Positions 1 to 8,397 of a stretch of DNA of 64,000 nucleotides are shown piece by piece; the stretch's first letter is position 1; each line of letters starts with the position of its first letter. The notes under the pieces were generated by a model. It was not told the DNA's origin and made no database searches. It saw only the letters and a program-made list of their open reading frames with translations. The position numbers were made by a program, and so were the translations under genes. The DNA lies in NCBI RefSeq assembly GCF_003946215.1, contig NZ_RHOW01000007.1:20091-84090 (forward strand), in the 5' to 3' direction. Source of the stretch: Lapidilactobacillus mulanensis. GTDB taxonomy: Bacteria; Bacillota; Bacilli; Lactobacillales; Lactobacillaceae.

Positions 1-282
1 AATATAGTCATTGATATGCGTGGTCAAGATTGCAACCGTTTGTCCATCGGAGAGACGATTTGCCATTCTTTTCTTATCGCAAACAAAAGTGCCACCGCCT
101 TGAATGCGATAGACGATCCCGCGAACTTCCAGATCAGACAAAGATTTACGGATCGTATGCCGACTCACTTCGAAGATCTGCATCAATTTCGATTCAGTTG
201 GTAACTTTTCATTAGGCTGATATTTACCTGATGCTATCCAATCTTGAATGGCCTCAGTCACGACTTCGTATTTCTTCTCCAT
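1..282 (-). CDS. araR: AraR-type GntR/LacI hybrid repressor, N-terminal part
   Basis: The reading frame starts with ATG at 282 and runs off the left edge of the window, giving 94 residues. It begins MEKKYEVVTEAIQDWI and carries a GntR winged helix-turn-helix (LPTESKLMQIFEVSRHTIRK at about residues 27-46), followed by the wing (RIQGGGTFV). It then enters a linker ending AILTTHINDYI. That last stretch matches the start of the LacI-type sugar-binding domain of Bacillus subtilis AraR, which represses arabinose-use genes. The call is supported by an AraR-like operator just upstream at 299-314, implying autoregulation. The effector domain lies outside the window, so arabinose as the ligand is inferred. 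Confidence 0.72.
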   Translation of the reverse strand, partial: MEKKYEVVTEAIQDWIASGKYQPNEKLPTESKLMQIFEVSRHTIRKSLSDLEVRGIVYRIQGGGTFVCDKKRMANRLSDGQTVAILTTHINDYI

Positions 283-298
283 AATTAACCCCACGTCT

Positions 299-314
299 AT
301 TTGTACGTATGAAT
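299..314. promoter_or_regulatory. candidate AraR operator upstream of araR
   Basis: The near-palindrome ATTTGTACGTATGAAT lies 17 bp upstream of the AraR-type gene start. It resembles the AraR box of Bacillus subtilis (TTGTACGTACAA core). One half-site is perfect and the other has two changes. The position fits autorepression. No arabinose catabolic gene is visible in this window. Confidence 0.55.
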
Positions 315-463
315 TATATCGCTTTTTTTCATAATTAACAAGAATTTTTAACTAGATATTTCATAAAAAATAAGCCGGTAAACGATATGGATTATAGTGC
401 AATCCACTCAAATCACCAATGAATAGCACAAACAAGTTTCATAAATCATGAAAATTTGTCCCC

Positions 464-498
464 GTACAAAAAAAGAAACTGATTATTTGTCAGTTTCT
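464..498 (-). terminator. Rho-independent terminator of the AI-2E family gene
   Basis: On the minus strand a 9-bp stem (AGAAACTGA with TCAGTTTCT, 474-498) overlaps the stop codon of the gene ending at 483. It is followed by a run of about eight U (464-473). Confidence 0.8.
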
Positions 499-1688
499 GC
501 TTGATCTTGCTTATTTTTCTCAGTATCAACTTGCGGTTCTGGTTCTGCTTCAGGCTCGTATAATCCAGAGACAGATTTAAACCATTCGAAGAAACGCATA
601 AAGATAATTTTAACAACGGCATAAACGGGAATACCTAACAGAACGCCGAGTAGCCCAAACATCTTGCCTGCGGCTAACAAGATCAATAACGTGGTGACTG
701 GATGCATTTCCATCTTGCTACCAACGACCAACGGCGAAACGAAACGACTCTCGATTGTCTGCTCGATGGCAAAAACAATTAGCACTTTGACGACCATTAG
801 TGGCGCGGTAAACGCTGCAATGATCAAGGCAGGAATAATCGCGAGAAACGAACCCAAGTATGGAATCAAATTCAAAAATCCCGCCAACACGCCTAAAGTC
901 AGCGCATATTTCTGACCAACGATCGAATAACCGATTGAAAACATGACACCGACCCAAAATGCGACGGTCAGTTGACCACGAATATAATTACTCAGCGATA
1001 AATTAATGTCACTCAACAACTCACCTGTCGGTTGACGAAACTTCACTGGGACGAAAGCTAATAGATTCTTTTTAAATTTCGGACCATCTTTCAACATGAA
1101 AAATAAAACGAATGGTGCTGTCGCTATTGTCACAAAGATACTCGTGATCACACCAACCGCAGAAGTAATATTTGAAAACCAGTCGGCAATATTATCGTTA
1201 AATTGTTTGACGACTGTTTTCGAAAGACTATCAAACTGCGTATTGATTTGATCACGAACACCGTCTAACTGCGAACTCGATAACAACGAATCCGCTGTGG
1301 CCTGAATATTTTTCCAATACTTCGGCCAGTTATCAATAATTTGTTGTGTCTGTTCTTGAATAATAGGAATCAGGGCGACGATTCCCCAGACGATCAAACC
1401 GATAATGACCACAAAAACAATCGTGATCGTCCAAATCCGGTGAATTTTAAATCGCCGCTCCGCAATTTTGACCAAGGGTTCGATCAAATAATACAGCACT
1501 GCCGACAGAACCACAGGCGGGAAGACCATCATCAAAAAATCTCCGACCGGTGTAAACACCCAGCTGACATTAGCCAGCATCCAGATGACACCGAGCGCTA
1601 GTAGGATGTTGATCAGGGCAATTGTGGCCTTATTATTGAGGAACCAACGGTAAAACCAGGAATGTTTAGTTGCTTTGGGATCAGTCAT
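483..1688 (-). CDS. AI-2E family transporter (PF01594 membrane protein)
   Basis: This 401-residue polytopic membrane protein belongs to the AI-2E exporter/YdgG/PerM family. Hydrophobic segments lie near residues 19-38, 48-68 and 85-107, and then in a cluster from about 165 to 370. A soluble, coiled segment at about 108-165 sits between them, as usual for this family. The C-terminal tail is charged and Glu/Gln-rich. Length is normal. The ATG at 1688 has a strong ribosome-binding site (AGGAGG about 6 nt upstream), which fixes the start. Members have been linked to autoinducer-2 export, Na+/H+ antiport or general permease roles, and the substrate here cannot be told from sequence. The gene is monocistronic: a terminator follows and a repeat element lies upstream. 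Confidence 0.85.
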   Translation of the reverse strand: MTDPKATKHSWFYRWFLNNKATIALINILLALGVIWMLANVSWVFTPVGDFLMMVFPPVVLSAVLYYLIEPLVKIAERRFKIHRIWTITIVFVVIIGLIVWGIVALIPIIQEQTQQIIDNWPKYWKNIQATADSLLSSSQLDGVRDQINTQFDSLSKTVVKQFNDNIADWFSNITSAVGVITSIFVTIATAPFVLFFMLKDGPKFKKNLLAFVPVKFRQPTGELLSDINLSLSNYIRGQLTVAFWVGVMFSIGYSIVGQKYALTLGVLAGFLNLIPYLGSFLAIIPALIIAAFTAPLMVVKVLIVFAIEQTIESRFVSPLVVGSKMEMHPVTTLLILLAAGKMFGLLGVLLGIPVYAVVKIIFMRFFEWFKSVSGLYEPEAEPEPQVDTEKNKQDQAETDK

Positions 1689-1781
1689 TGACCATCCTCC
1701 TAAAAGAAATTGTGAGAGACAACCGGTTGAAATGATTGGCTAAGGTAAAAGTGGTAAAAGTGAAATTCTTTAGTAATTTGT

Positions 1782-2215
1782 CTACCTTCGGTCGCGGCTG
1801 TGTGGGGCAAGTGACCTAAACTGGAATTAGGTTAGTGGTGAACTCGGAAAAACTGGGTTTGGGTGCATGATTTTATTTCATAGTCGACAACTTTACTGCG
1901 AGAACTATAATCACGTTTGATATTTTGCCACTAAATATATATGTTGCTTAAAAAAGGCTTACACGGGTGAAAGTCCAGTTCAGAATTTAAATCTGTTTGC
2001 TAGAATAGACCCACAGAATTTGCGGAAGAGAATGAACAGCACACTGTGATAATGGTCTTAGCGACAGATTCACCGTCGCTTAGAGCATGGGAAATTCGGA
2101 GATCTTGCGGTTTTGGCAAGAGCTCCAAATTTAGGCGGAAGAATTTTGGTGGGTTTCCAAAATCCTGGAGCCGTCCCCACAAGTGAGCTGTTCATTCTCT
2201 GGAGCAAATTCAAAC
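1782..2215 (+). repeat. bipartite palindromic element, copy 1 (left hairpin collapsed)
   Basis: This fills the 1689-2252 gap. It starts with CTACCTTCGG and one arm of the class-D hairpin (GGCTGTGTGGGGCAAGTGAC, inside 1791-1815). It then passes directly to the spacer sequence CTAAACTGGAATTAG, so the loop and second arm are missing. The right hairpin is intact: arms 2016-2040 and 2187-2211 pair over about 22 of 25 positions (class E, TTTGCGGAAGAGAATGAACA). Between them are inner stem-loops and the conserved GTCCCCAC strand. It is highly similar to 3918-4545 in the same orientation. The two copies flank the EIIA and lactonase genes as direct repeats. No coding sequence is credible inside it. Confidence 0.85.
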
Positions 2216-2252
2216 AGCAGTTACCCACCCACGATCAGCCTTTAACCCTAAG

Positions 2253-2621
2253 TTATTTCGTCGTATAAATAATTTGTGTCCCGACGTGAAACTCCGGCTT
2301 AGTTCCCTCAGCGAAATATAACGCGTTTTGCAAATCAGAAGGTCCTTTATCTGAAAAAATCAAGGTCACGTGACCAATCGTCCGCAAATTCTCATTGACT
2401 AAACTGCCCACTTCATGAATCTTAAAATGCTGACCATCGATCGACAGCTGATCACCAGACTGCACGTGCAATTTTTCTTGATGAGCTGGATCGCCGAATT
2501 GTTGAATAATTGCAACTTGACGCAGGGCCTCGCTAGCAGATTCGTCGAATAAAATCACCATTGGATCCTCATCGCTGAGTGCTTTAGGCCCGATGGCTGT
2601 GACTGTTGATTTGATTTCCAT
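2253..2621 (-). CDS. orphan PTS glucitol/sorbitol-type EIIA (PF03829)
   Basis: This 122-residue protein has the length and fold signature of the GutA/SrlB family. It contains SGDQLSIDGQHFKIHEVG and NLRTIGHVTLIF, which align well with Escherichia coli SrlB (PVTAVG...NLRELGHVTLRF). In the family the protein receives phosphate from HPr and passes it to the EIIB of the sorbitol permease. Two things are odd. No EIIB, EIIC or sorbitol dehydrogenase gene lies nearby. The phosphorylated His43 of SrlB (in FIH) aligns by eye with Gln in AIIQQF. It may therefore be a regulatory paralogue rather than a transport component, which is inference. ATG at 2621; it is flanked by two copies of the same repeat element. 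Confidence 0.78.
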   Translation of the reverse strand: MEIKSTVTAIGPKALSDEDPMVILFDESASEALRQVAIIQQFGDPAHQEKLHVQSGDQLSIDGQHFKIHEVGSLVNENLRTIGHVTLIFSDKGPSDLQNALYFAEGTKPEFHVGTQIIYTTK

Positions 2622-2825
2622 AATTGCAAAAACCTACCTTACTATTTTGAGTTCGTCTTAATAATTTCATTTTAGCACACAAGCCTTACTTTTTTATAAG
2701 GCTCCGCTCCAAAAACCGTTTAAAAATGCAGAAACACTTTTTTATAAATAAGTTACATTAATCTTCAATTTCAGCGTAGGCGCTCACACTCTGGCGCTAA
2801 GTCTGGTAAAATATGAAGTGGCTTA

Positions 2826-2834
2826 TGCTATACT
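2826..2834 (+). promoter_or_regulatory. extended -10 promoter of the lactonase gene
   Basis: TGCTATACT (TG at 2826-2827, TATACT at 2829-2834) lies about 30 bp upstream of the ATG at 2865. No good -35 hexamer is seen, as is common for extended -10 promoters. Confidence 0.5.
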
Positions 2835-2864
2835 TACATTGATAAAAAATGGAGGCTTTACACA

Positions 2865-3887
2865 ATGAAAGAAAAAATTCTCTTCGGCGGTTATACGCGT
2901 CGTATTGGTAAAGGTATTTATCAAGCTGAACTTGATACAGAAACAGAATCGATCTCACAACCTGAAGTTTATCTCGAGGTCCCTCAAGCAACTTACTTAG
3001 CACTCAGCAAGAAAAACATTCTTTACACGGTTTGCAAAGATGGTGAAAATGGTGGCGTTCGCGCTTATGATTTAAACGGCGAGAAACCACAACTGATCAA
3101 TGAAGTGATGGCTGTCGGCGCACCACCTGCTTATGTCTCTGTTGATGAAGATCGTCAACTCGTTTATGGCGCCAATTATCATAAAGGTGAAGTTTTAGTC
3201 TATCGAATTGCCGAAAACGGTGGAATTAGTCTTGCTAGTTCTGTTACTCACGTTGGTGATGGCCCTCGTCCTGAACAAGAAAGTGCCCACGTCCACTTCA
3301 CAGATCTCACGCCTGACCATCGCTTAGTTGCCTGTGACTTGGGTATCGATGCCGTGGTCAGTTATGACGTCAATGATGCTGGTGACCTGACGAAAGTTGC
3401 AACCTACCGCACAGAACCCGGCTACGGTCCACGTCACATTGTTTTCAATCCGAATGGCAAAATTGCTTACTTATTAGGCGAGCTTTCCAGTAACGTTCAA
3501 GTCTTAAATTATCAAAATGATGGTAGTTTCAGTTTAGTTGCGACTTATTCTTTGATCCCAACTGACTTCACCGAACACAACGGAAGTGCGGCCATTCGCA
3601 TCAGCAATGACGGCCGTTTCTTGTATGCTTCTAATCGTGGTCACAATTCGATCACTGTTTTTGCCATCGCCGGTGATGGTCGCGAGTTGCAATTGATTCA
3701 ACGGATTAGTACAGAAGGCGATTTCCCTCGCGACTTCAATTTAGATCCTACAGAAAGTTTTGTCGTTTGTGCAAATCAAAATACAGATAACACGACGTTG
3801 TATCGTCGTAATTCTGAAACAGGTCGCCTGACGAAAATCCAACAAGATATTCAGACGCCTGAAAGTGTTTGCGTTCTATTTAGATAA
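2865..3887 (+). CDS. lactonase family protein, 6-phosphogluconolactonase-like seven-bladed propeller
   Basis: The 340-residue protein belongs to the Pgl/YkgB lactonase family (PF10282), a cytoplasmic seven-bladed beta-propeller that hydrolyses 6-phosphogluconolactone or similar sugar lactones. Typical signatures are GGYTRRIGKGIY at the N terminus, EQESAHVHFTDLTPD in the middle and GPRHIVFNPNGKIAYLLGEL in the fourth blade. SNDGRFLYASNRGHNSI and FPRDFNLDPTESFVVCANQ follow near the C terminus. Length matches the family. The start is set by GGAGG about 8 nt before ATG. It stands alone between two repeat elements. Lactobacillus genomes often carry this gene away from the pentose-phosphate genes, so the physiological substrate is not certain. 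Confidence 0.85.
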   Translation: MKEKILFGGYTRRIGKGIYQAELDTETESISQPEVYLEVPQATYLALSKKNILYTVCKDGENGGVRAYDLNGEKPQLINEVMAVGAPPAYVSVDEDRQLVYGANYHKGEVLVYRIAENGGISLASSVTHVGDGPRPEQESAHVHFTDLTPDHRLVACDLGIDAVVSYDVNDAGDLTKVATYRTEPGYGPRHIVFNPNGKIAYLLGELSSNVQVLNYQNDGSFSLVATYSLIPTDFTEHNGSAAIRISNDGRFLYASNRGHNSITVFAIAGDGRELQLIQRISTEGDFPRDFNLDPTESFVVCANQNTDNTTLYRRNSETGRLTKIQQDIQTPESVCVLFR

Positions 3888-3917
3888 ATAAATTGTGAAC
3901 TACTGTTAAAAAAGCCT

Positions 3918-4545
3918 ACCTTCGGTCGCGGCTGTGTGGGGCAAGTGACAGACTACTGTGGGGACGGTTCCAGGCTTTCCCCTAAGTTCCTGGGAAAGTC
4001 TTCCACCTCAATTTCGAGCTTTTTCTCCGTCGCAGGTGCGGCTCCTGAGAAAAATCTCGAAATATGCTCCTGCTGTAAGCGACGATAGCCCATGTCGCAA
4101 CACCAGTTTCACAGTATCGTCACTTGCCCCACGCAGCCGCGACCTAAACTGGAATTAGTTTAGTGGTGAACTGGGAAAAACTGGGTTTGGACGAAAGTAG
4201 TTTAATTTCTGCCCGATTGCTTTGTTGTGGGAAATATAATCACGTTGAATATTTTGCCACTAAATATTTCTGTTGCTCAGAAAAGATTTGTGCGGGAGAA
4301 AGTCCGGTTCAGTATCTAAATCCGCTCACTAGAATAGACCAGCAGAATTTGCGGAAGAGAATGAACAGCACACTGTGATAATGGTCTTAGCGACATGGTT
4401 CACGTCGCTTAGAGCATGGGAAATTCGGAGATCTTGCGATTTTGGCAAGAGCTCCAAATTTAGGCGGAAGAATTTTGGTGGGCTTCCAAAATCCTGGAGC
4501 CGTCCCCACAAGTGAGCTGTTCATTCTCTGCAGCAAATTCAAGCT
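3918..4545 (+). repeat. bipartite palindromic element, copy 2 (both hairpins intact)
   Basis: This fills most of the 3888-4620 gap. Left hairpin: arms 3927-3951 and 4119-4143 (class D, GGCTGTGTGGGGCAAGTGAC and its complement), with GTGGGGACGG just inside the left arm and further inner stem-loops. The spacer CTAAACTGGAATTAG to AATAGACC follows. Right hairpin: arms 4345-4369 and 4516-4540 (class E), with inner stems and GTCCCCAC before the right arm. Short translated frames in this stretch have no family features and follow the palindrome, so they are not called. Confidence 0.87.
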
Positions 4546-4620
4546 GCCATTACTTGTAATTACGTAGAAACCGAAAAGTCCACTTTTGTCACATTTCCCT
4601 AACGAAAGGAATTACTAATC

Positions 4621-5451
4621 TTGAATATTATCAAAGCGGTGATCTTAGGTATCATCGAAGGAATCACCGAATTCTTGCCGATCAGTTCGACCGGCCATCT
4701 ATATTTAGCCGACGAGTTTATTAAATTAAACGAAGACAAGGCCTTCGTCAACATGTTCATGGTCGTAATCCAACTCGGCGCGATTTTAGCCGTCGTCTTG
4801 CTGTACTTCCACAAGTTAAACCCCTTCTCACCGAAAAAAACGCAGCGCGAACGTGGTCGGACTTGGCAGCTCTGGTTTAAAGTCATCGTTGCCGTCATTC
4901 CATCAATTATTGTTGGTTTACCACTCAATGACTGGATGGATGCCCACCTAAATAATTGGCAGGTTATCTCTGCCACCTTGATTATTTATGGGGTGCTCTT
5001 CATTGTCATCGAGCGTTACAATAAGACTCGCCAGAGCACGATGAATGATTTGAATCGGTTGCCGTATCAGACGGCTCTTTTGATCGGTGTTTTCCAATTG
5101 CTGTCCTTAATTCCTGGGACTTCGCGTTCTGGTGCGACAATTTTAGGCGCGATCCTCCTGGGGACTTCGCGTTACGTTGCGACCGAATTTTCTTTCTTCA
5201 TGGCAATTCCAACGATGTTTGGCGCGTCCTTACTCAAAATCGTCAAGTTCTTGAAAGATAATAGTTTCTCCGGCGACCAAGTAATCGTTCTGCTCGTGGG
5301 AATGGTGGTTTCATTTATCGTCGCCTACTTGTCAATTCGTTTCTTGTTAAACTATATCAAGAAAAACGATTTTCAAGCTTTCGGCTGGTATCGAATTGCG
5401 CTTGGCGTCATCGTCATCGCTTTCTTTGGACTGCGTGCACTATTAGCCTAA
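4621..5451 (+). CDS. uppP: undecaprenyl-diphosphatase UppP (BacA)
   Basis: UppP dephosphorylates undecaprenyl diphosphate at the membrane, recycling the lipid carrier of peptidoglycan and wall-polymer synthesis, and gives low-level bacitracin resistance. The 276-residue protein has the family's two signature segments: [17 protein letters not shown] near residues 10-26 and [10 protein letters not shown] near 165. About eight membrane helices are visible and length is normal. The start codon is TTG at 4621 with AAAGGA a few bases upstream. It probably forms a short transcript with the downstream cutC, 73 bp away, since no terminator is seen between them. The repeat element ends about 75 bp upstream, so the promoter must be short or lie in the element. 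Confidence 0.93.
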   Translation: MNIIKAVILGIIEGITEFLPISSTGHLYLADEFIKLNEDKAFVNMFMVVIQLGAILAVVLLYFHKLNPFSPKKTQRERGRTWQLWFKVIVAVIPSIIVGLPLNDWMDAHLNNWQVISATLIIYGVLFIVIERYNKTRQSTMNDLNRLPYQTALLIGVFQLLSLIPGTSRSGATILGAILLGTSRYVATEFSFFMAIPTMFGASLLKIVKFLKDNSFSGDQVIVLLVGMVVSFIVAYLSIRFLLNYIKKNDFQAFGWYRIALGVIVIAFFGLRALLA

Positions 5452-5524
5452 TCAATATTCAGAATGTCCCACAGCGCAAATGAGCTTGAATTAAACACAA
5501 ATAAAACCTGGAGGCGATCGATCC

Positions 5525-6166
5525 TTGTTAAAAGAAATTGCCGTAGAAAATTTCACGATGATCCCTAAAGCTGTTGCGGCCGGTGCAAACCGGATCGAAT
5601 TAAACGATAACTTGACCGTTGGCGGCACTACTGTTAGCCACGGTGTTATGGCCGAAGCTGCTAAATATCTCGGCGAGAAAAAAATTCCGCTGGTCGTGAT
5701 GATCCGTCCGCGTGGTGGTAACTTTATCTATAACGACACAGAATTAAAAATTATGGAATCAGATTTATTTTTAGCCCAAGAAGTGGGCGTTGATGCGGTC
5801 ACTTTTGGCGCATTGAATGAACGCAATGAATTGGATAAAGAAGCCATGGAAATGCTGATCGGTGCTGCTGGCGGCCTTCAAGTCGTCATGCACATGGCCT
5901 TCGATGAAATCCCCATCGACAAGCAAAAAGAAAGCATCGATTGGTTGGCTGATCATCAAGTTAGCCGCATTCTGACTCACGGTGGTCCCCTTTCTTCACC
6001 GATCGAAGCCCATTTCGCACAACTGGCACAGACCATTGCCTTAACCAATGGCCGGATCGAAATTTTGCCTGGCGGTGGCGTGACCGATCTAAACGCCGAT
6101 CACGTGGCCGAAGTCTTAGGTGTTAAACAGTTACACGGCACCAAGTTACTAGGTTCTCTAGCTTAA
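5525..6166 (+). CDS. cutC: CutC family protein (copper homeostasis, TIM barrel)
   Basis: The 213-residue protein has the CutC barrel signatures AGANRIELNDNLTVGGTTVS (about residues 19-38), MIRPRGGNF, VTFGALN, ILTHGG and ILPGGGV. CutC is a cytoplasmic TIM-barrel protein annotated in copper homeostasis. Its direct metal role is disputed, and a role in deoxyribonucleotide or other small-molecule metabolism has been suggested for some members. The start is TTG at 5525 with a GGAGG site just upstream. It ends shortly before a strong terminator at 6182-6219 and probably shares a transcript with uppP. Confidence 0.88.
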   Translation: MLKEIAVENFTMIPKAVAAGANRIELNDNLTVGGTTVSHGVMAEAAKYLGEKKIPLVVMIRPRGGNFIYNDTELKIMESDLFLAQEVGVDAVTFGALNERNELDKEAMEMLIGAAGGLQVVMHMAFDEIPIDKQKESIDWLADHQVSRILTHGGPLSSPIEAHFAQLAQTIALTNGRIEILPGGGVTDLNADHVAEVLGVKQLHGTKLLGSLA

Positions 6167-6181
6167 ATAATTCATTTTAAA

Positions 6182-6219
6182 ACAAAAGCCGAAACGGAAA
6201 ATTCCGTTTCGGCTTTTGT
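6182..6219 (+). terminator. terminator after cutC
   Basis: An almost perfect stem of about 17 bp (CAAAAGCCGAAACGG paired with its complement) has a short loop and a U-containing tail. The symmetry allows activity on both strands. Confidence 0.8.
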
Positions 6220-6371
6220 AGTTTGTTAAGTTGAATTGAATTAAATTTGAGTCAACCTCTCATTCGTTTTACAGCGTTAGTATAGGTGAATGAAAGACGC
6301 ACTGATCAAAATTCTATTTTTTAAATTAATCGTGTTTGTTGAAGGAAACATCAAGTTGTGACTAATACTGA

Positions 6372-7319
6372 TTACATTTTCGTATAATCTTTTCGCGCTA
6401 AATAAATGGCCGCCGAAATCGTCAACATCAGTGCGCCTAACAAGACTAGCCAGAACGCACCCGTGGTACTTCTTCCTGGCAAGCTACCCACATTCATCCC
6501 CCAGATTCCGGCGATCAAGGCTGGCACCGAGACAATTAACGTGGCTGAGTCTAAATATTTCATCAAGTGATTCAGATGATTATCCATCATGTCGTTAAAT
6601 AAACCACCGATCGTCTCGATCAGATCACGATAGATCACCACTAATTTTTCCGCATAGCGATGGCGCAAACGAATGTCCTGTAAAAGTAATGGTGAAGCTA
6701 ATTCCTCAATAAATTTCGCGTCTTGCCACAACTTCTTCAAAGTATCACGTTGATCAGTCAATGTGTGGTCCAGATAAACCATGTCCCGCTGCGTATCCGC
6801 TAACCGAAACAACTCAGTATTCTTAGTGGTCACTCGCGCCGAACGATCTAATTGATCGATGATTTCTTTTTTGTGCTCCAACTCAACGATAAAGTGAGTC
6901 GCCATCGCATAGATCGAAAATCCAATCACCCTAGCGACTGAGCTGAGTTTCTGCTCATACTTTTGAATGAGGCGTTCCGTGAAGTTAGATCCCTTGCACA
7001 GATGAAAAATTAATAGCTCGTCAGATTTAATGATCGTGATCGGTTGCAGCCGTTGCTCGATCCGTTCCTCATTTTCTGCCGATAAATCTATCAGAACCAA
7101 AACCTGAGCGTTGGTTAAATTTGTATCCGACAAAGTTTCATAGCGCGTCACTTCTTCGGCTTGATCACCGGCCTGAAAAATATCATCCGGTAAATTATAT
7201 TGAGTGATGATTTCCGCCAGTTCAGCTGGCGTGGCTTCATTTAAAACCAACCAATTGGTCTCATCAGCTCGATTTTTCTCCGCGACGCCAGTTTCTGTGA
7301 TCTGATAATGTTGATACAT
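6372..7319 (-). CDS. corA: CorA family divalent metal transporter
   Basis: The 315-residue protein has the CorA layout: a large acidic cytoplasmic N-terminal domain (about 1-240), a long helix, and two C-terminal membrane helices (about 255-275 and 288-307). The family-defining GMN sits at the end of the first helix (IWGMNVG, residues about 274-276). CorA pentamers carry Mg2+ and often Co2+/Ni2+ down the membrane potential. The usual MPEL loop is replaced by SLPG, which is common in Gram-positive paralogues, so the preferred ion is uncertain. ATG at 7319 is preceded by a GAGGG-type site. Transcribed alone. Confidence 0.87.
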   Translation of the reverse strand: MYQHYQITETGVAEKNRADETNWLVLNEATPAELAEIITQYNLPDDIFQAGDQAEEVTRYETLSDTNLTNAQVLVLIDLSAENEERIEQRLQPITIIKSDELLIFHLCKGSNFTERLIQKYEQKLSSVARVIGFSIYAMATHFIVELEHKKEIIDQLDRSARVTTKNTELFRLADTQRDMVYLDHTLTDQRDTLKKLWQDAKFIEELASPLLLQDIRLRHRYAEKLVVIYRDLIETIGGLFNDMMDNHLNHLMKYLDSATLIVSVPALIAGIWGMNVGSLPGRSTTGAFWLVLLGALMLTISAAIYLARKDYTKM

Positions 7320-7501
7320 CGATCTCCCTCACCTTCATTGCCTCTAGTTTCATTCTAGCGAATCCAAGTGCTTCACTACAATTATCCGCCTACAAAGTTT
7401 TATCTGGCGCGTTCTAGGCGTTAATATTGCGTCGAATCGGTTCAGTTCGCTAAACTAAAGTTAGGCATAATTGCTTAATAAAAATGGAGAGGATGATGAA
7501 C

Positions 7502-7756
7502 ATGTTACATTTCTTATGGGTACTCATTATCGGTGCAGTGATCGGAGTGATCGGTCAAATGATCGTTGGTCGTGATATGCCATTGGGCTGGGTCGGCAAT
7601 ATTATTGGCGGGCTTGCTGGTGCATGGATCGGCTCCAGTTTGTTCGGTAATTGGGGACCGATGGTGGCCGGAATGGCGATCATTCCCGCAATCATTGGTG
7701 CTATCATTGTCGTATTCGTGATTTCCCTGATTTTAGGGTCGCGAAAAAAAGCTTAA
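7502..7756 (+). CDS. GlsB/YeaQ/YmgE family stress-associated membrane protein
   Basis: This 84-residue, very hydrophobic protein matches the transglycosylase-associated/YmgE family (PF04226). It has three membrane helices, with GxxGxxGQMIVGRDMPLG after the first and a Gly-rich NIIGGLAGAWIG segment. Two in-frame ATGs upstream at 7484 and 7493 overlap the ribosome-binding site GGAGAGG, so ATG at 7502, 9 nt after it, is preferred. ATG at 7496 is a possible alternative. Family members are induced by general or acid stress and their molecular role is unknown. A terminator follows at 7788-7831. Confidence 0.82.
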   Translation: MLHFLWVLIIGAVIGVIGQMIVGRDMPLGWVGNIIGGLAGAWIGSSLFGNWGPMVAGMAIIPAIIGAIIVVFVISLILGSRKKA

Positions 7757-7787
7757 CTTAGTTTTTCGCGTTAATTTACTGTAAATT

Positions 7788-7831
7788 AAGATCCCCCCGA
7801 GGTGAAAAATACTCGGTGAGATCTTTTTTTG
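7788..7831 (+). terminator. terminator after the YmgE-like gene
   Basis: A stem (AAGATC..CCCGAG paired with CTCGGTGAGATCTT) is followed by seven T. Confidence 0.8.
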
Positions 7832-7848
7832 GTGTTGAATTTTTGTTT

Positions 7849-8391
7849 GGTTCCGGCGAAATTTGTGGTGGGAACTGGTTGCTTGCCGTGGGGACGGCTC
7901 CAAGCTTTTGGAAACCCACCAAAAGTTTTCCACCTGAAATGTGAGCTCTTCCAAAATCGGGAAGAGCTCACATTTCCCCTTTCTGTAAACTCACAAAATT
8001 CGTTCGTTAACAGAAATGTCACTGCAGTCCCAGTTCCCACCACAAATTTCGCCTAGTCTATCCAGAAGAGCTCGATAATGTTTAATGCATAACATTCTTT
8101 GTTATTTAGAGCCAAGGCTACCTTGATAATCACCTTTCAGGAACCCCGCAATTCAAATCCTACTCTAAACCAAATAAGTTTAGGTCGAAAGTGCTGGGGC
8201 AGGCAGTCGTGGCAGTGACAACCATGTTGGCGGGCCGTTTTTGCCCACCTTACATGGTGGATCGATTCGAGATTTTGCGGTCTGTGCAAAAGCTCAAATC
8301 GAAGCTCGGAACTTTTCCCGCCCTTGGAAAAGTGGAGAGCGGTCCCACAAGCCAACGTACTGCCTGCCCCAGCACTTTCAACCGAAGGTAG
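7849..8391 (-). repeat. bipartite palindromic element, copy 3 (reverse orientation)
   Basis: This fills the 7832-8397 gap. Read on the minus strand it starts CTACCTTCGG (8391). The class-A hairpin has arms about 8184-8207 and 8359-8383 (AAGTGCTGGGGCAGGC). A spacer of about 130 nt follows. The class-B hairpin has arms 7855-7878 and 8030-8053 (TTTGTGGTGGGAACTGG), and the element ends GGAACC. The class-B hairpin shows a perfect 17-bp inner stem (7938-7978 region, centred on a short loop) plus two further inner stems. Compared with the 741-bp copies, about 200 nt of spacer are missing. Confidence 0.88.
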
Positions 8392-8397
8392 ATCAGA

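Noticed and set aside
3958..4378. Two plus-strand frames of 66 and 71 residues in the repeat element
   Set aside because: They lie within the hairpins and spacer of copy 2 and have no family similarity; the equivalent frames are not conserved in copy 1.
7829..8056. Open frames of 65-85 residues on both strands inside the large palindromes
   Set aside because: They follow the inverted repeats, recur in every copy, lack ribosome-binding sites and have no protein-like composition.
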